From NCBI GenBank assembly GCA_008711295.1, contig VUYV01000003.1:5215326-5279325 (forward strand): a stretch of DNA of 64,000 nucleotides, read 5' to 3'. Below the pieces are notes generated by a model that worked only from the letters and a program-made list of their open reading frames with translations, searched no databases and was not told the origin of the DNA. The position numbers and the translations under genes were made by a program. The DNA comes from Anarhynchus alexandrinus (taxonomy: Eukaryota; Chordata; Aves; Charadriiformes; Charadriidae). This document shows, piece by piece, positions 61,901 to 64,000 of the stretch. The stretch's first letter is position 1, and each line of letters starts with the position of its first letter.

Positions 61901-62981
61901 GTATAGCTACCAATGCTGACCAGAATACATTCAGGTTCAAAACAAAGCATAAGGAACATATGAATCTTGGAAAATACCAAACTGCAGAGGAAGTTTATTT
62001 TAAAAAATAAGAATTAAAACATTAAGAATAAATGACTAGTAACTAGATTATAATCAGTGAAAATCATAAAAGGGGATTATACAAAAAACAAAAACACAGT
62101 ACAGTTAAGAAACAGCTGCTTGATTATTTATTTTTTTTTAGTGTTACACTCTTTATGCCAATAAAACGCCCAGATTATGGTTTGGTTTTGGGGTTTTTTT
62201 TAATAATAGTACAGCCATTAAGACAGGGATAAACAGTAGGTATCCTGTAACATTTCTCATTTTGAAGGATTCTGAAATATATTACAAACATAATCCAATA
62301 TAATGTAAAGTGAAGACCTCAATCATCATGAAGAAAGAGACAATTTAAAGCATAAAAAAGATAAGGCATCCAAATAAAATTTCAGTGGCAGTTACTAAGG
62401 AGAAAGAAAATAACAAAACTGGTTAGAATTTGTCCAAAACACTAAAGTTAACAGTACTGTTCCTTTCAAGATGGCCATTATGTTTTAGTCATGAGCAATG
62501 TAACTGATTGGCCCAAAGGGACTAAAAAGATGGTTTGTTTCTGGTTGTCAGCATATTTTTACTGTGACAACATTTTTCTTACCAGCTATAATCAACTCAA
62601 GCAGCAACAGTCTCTCTGCTTCACAGCTCCAATACCACTGTGTTCCTGTCTCCTTTCCCATCATGTTGCCATGGCTGTCAATGATTCAGTAGAACTCCAG
62701 AATCAGAACTGTCACAGAAACACAAATATAAAATCATGTTGTCAAACTGCCAAAGGTTTCACTGCAATGATATTTACTTGTTAAAGCCAGTCTGGTTTTA
62801 AATGTCCTAATCAATGGAACATTTTCTATTTCCCACAGGGAAACTACAGAAAAATGTTAGAAACATTCCCCATATGCAGATTTTTTTTATTTAGTACAGT
62901 CCTCCTGTACTGCCTCAGAGGGAGCTATACTGATTGTTGAATCTCCAACTGGTCTTTTATAACTAGCTAATTTTGTAGAGG
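58979..62981. other. Unique DNA with a pyrimidine-rich stretch, no gene seen
   Basis: No gene recognised. From about 59530 to 60910 the plus strand is markedly C/T-rich, with many TTTCTT and CTCTTT words but no tandem period. T/G-rich runs of the GGGGTTTTTT type occur near 61842-61886 and 62182-62200. A short AGAT run is at about 61617-61627. Confidence 0.5.
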
Positions 62982-63439
62982 TGCTGTGCGTTAGCCCACA
63001 ACTAAGCACCACATAGTTGCTCGCTTACTCTCCCCCTCACCCCAGCGTGTTGGAGGGGAGAACAGAAAGAGCAAAAGCAAGAAAACTCATGGGTTGAGAT
63101 AAACATAGTTTAATAAGCAAAGGAAAGAAGAAAAAGACAGAGAAANNNNNNNNNNNNNNNNNNNNNNNNNNNNNNAAAACAAAGCAAGTTATGCAAAGGC
63201 AATCACTTACCACCTTCCAGCCAGTCTCTGAGCAATGGCTGTCTTCCCCCCCCCCAAAAAAAACCCTCTGCTTCTTTTTATTACTGAGCATGATGTTATA
63301 TAGCATGGGATATCACTTTGGTGAGCTCAAATCAGCTGTCCTAGTTGTGTCCCCTCTCAACTTCTTGCACACCACGAAGGTATTTGTGGGGGACGCTGCT
63401 GCAAAGAAAATTAGCTCGATCCCAGCCAGATCCAGAACA
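62982..63439 (-). mobile_element. Solo LTR, ERVL-like family, minus strand, with internal gap
   Basis: Plus-strand sequence begins TGCTGTGCGTTAGCCC and ends CCAGCCAGATCCAGAACA, so both ends have TG/CA. Shared landmarks with the LTRs at 34.6 and 42.6 kb include AACTCATGGGT followed by GAGATAAA, AGTTTAATAA, TTTTATTACTGAGCA (poly(A) signal in reverse) and AAAATTAGCTCGATCCCAGC. Overall it is clearly diverged, so it belongs to a related but different subfamily. It is 458 bp including 30 Ns at 63146-63175, within a purine-rich stretch. A C10/A8 homopolymer pair lies near 63246-63263. Frames at 63037-63306 and 63191-63460 are not genes. Confidence 0.85.
63146..63175. other. Assembly gap of 30 Ns
   Basis: Thirty unresolved bases within the LTR, in purine-rich sequence (AAAGACAGAGAAA to the left, AAAACAAAGC to the right). 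The true length may differ. Confidence 0.98.
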
Positions 63440-63444
63440 AGAGG

Positions 63445-64000
63445 TCACCCAAGCAAGTAGCCCCTCATCCTACATTAAGCTAAAGAATAGTTAGAAATTT
63501 TGTAGCATGGGGATGACAGGGTAATGAGTAAGTGCAGTCTCAGTTAATAAGACTTATTTGGTAAAGTACACTGGTCAAGAACTCCAGCAAATGTTGGAAA
63601 AACATGGAAGTTGCTGTATATATGTTTGTTCTATGTGCTTATTGCCCTGAGGGACTTCCAGGACAAGCTGGGACCATCAAAGTGCAGGGAAGAGTGTAAT
63701 CTCTATACAACAGGGTGACAAAAAATTATTCAGCCCTATCTCACTGGAGAATACTCTAGCAGCTCTAGGGCTGCTTTAAACCACAAGAGTATCACAAACT
63801 AGATTTAATGCAGCTTCTAATAATGACTGAAATCTCCAAAGAATTTCAAGTTTTCTCCATTTTGAAAAAGAAAAAGCTTTAGGCTCCAAGAATATATTTT
63901 ACCAGTACTTGTAAATAACTGTAGTCATTCTATGAGGACATTCAGAAGCTTTAGCCATGACACCACAAGTAAATGTAACAGGTATTACAATCAATAGTTC
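63445..64000. other. Unique DNA to the window edge
   Basis: No gene or repeat recognised. Confidence 0.5.

Larger units (their letters stand above)
62977..63444 (-). repeat. 5-bp target-site duplication AGAGG around the LTR
   Basis: AGAGG at 62977-62981 and at 63440-63444, immediately outside the LTR termini. A 5-bp duplication is typical of ERVL and ERVK-type integrases. Confidence 0.75.

Noticed and set aside
1..64000. tRNA, rRNA, snRNA genes, CRISPR arrays, operons or a complete retrovirus
   Set aside because: No cloverleaf boxes, snRNA starts or spaced direct repeats of array type were seen, and no gag, pol or env coding region lies between any pair of LTRs. Weak or diverged copies could have been missed by eye.

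Overview
The window looks like a gene-poor, AT-rich stretch of a bird nuclear genome. The evidence is the repeat content: several CR1 LINE fragments with the diagnostic 3' ATTCTATG/ATTCTGTG octamers, avian-type solo LTRs of endogenous retroviruses, one old amniote SINE, and long unique DNA with no tRNA, rRNA, operon or long conserved reading frame. Two assembly gaps are present: a single N at 57280 and 30 Ns at 63146-63175. The LTR at the left edge resembles a family I associate with songbirds, but a passerine assignment is only a guess.

Layout. 1-508: right-hand part of an LTR cut by the window edge. 3422-3988: ERVL-type solo LTR on the plus strand. 4720-4816: CR1 3' tail. 11027-11480: fairly young minus-strand CR1 that still encodes about 115 residues of the ORF2 C-terminus. 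About 11.5-34.6 kb: mostly unique AT-rich sequence with a few splice-site-bounded segments that could be exons. 34616-35213 and 42575-43173: two minus-strand LTRs of one family sharing a 375-bp block with no difference, although their outer parts are clearly diverged. 44189-44445: very old CR1. 50762-51181: GC-rich LTR-like element with perfect 8-bp inverted ends. 53060-53964: CR1 whose blocks lie in the order 1-3-2. 54936-55061: young CR1 tail. 55884-56400: isolated GC-rich island, followed by a 939-bp segment present twice in tandem across the single N. 58728-58978: old CORE-SINE/MIR-like element. 62982-63439: solo LTR with a 5-bp target-site duplication.

I found no protein-coding gene that I can name. 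The open frames of 60-190 codons look like chance frames or lie in repeats. The window is best read as intergenic or deep intronic DNA whose history is retroelement insertion, LTR recombination and local rearrangement. The most notable signals are the 375-bp identical tract between two otherwise diverged LTRs, the permuted CR1, the probable false duplication at 56341-58218, the GC-rich island with promoter-like features on the minus strand, and a 150-bp phase-symmetric open segment at 25662-25811. No new biological system could be demonstrated from the sequence alone.
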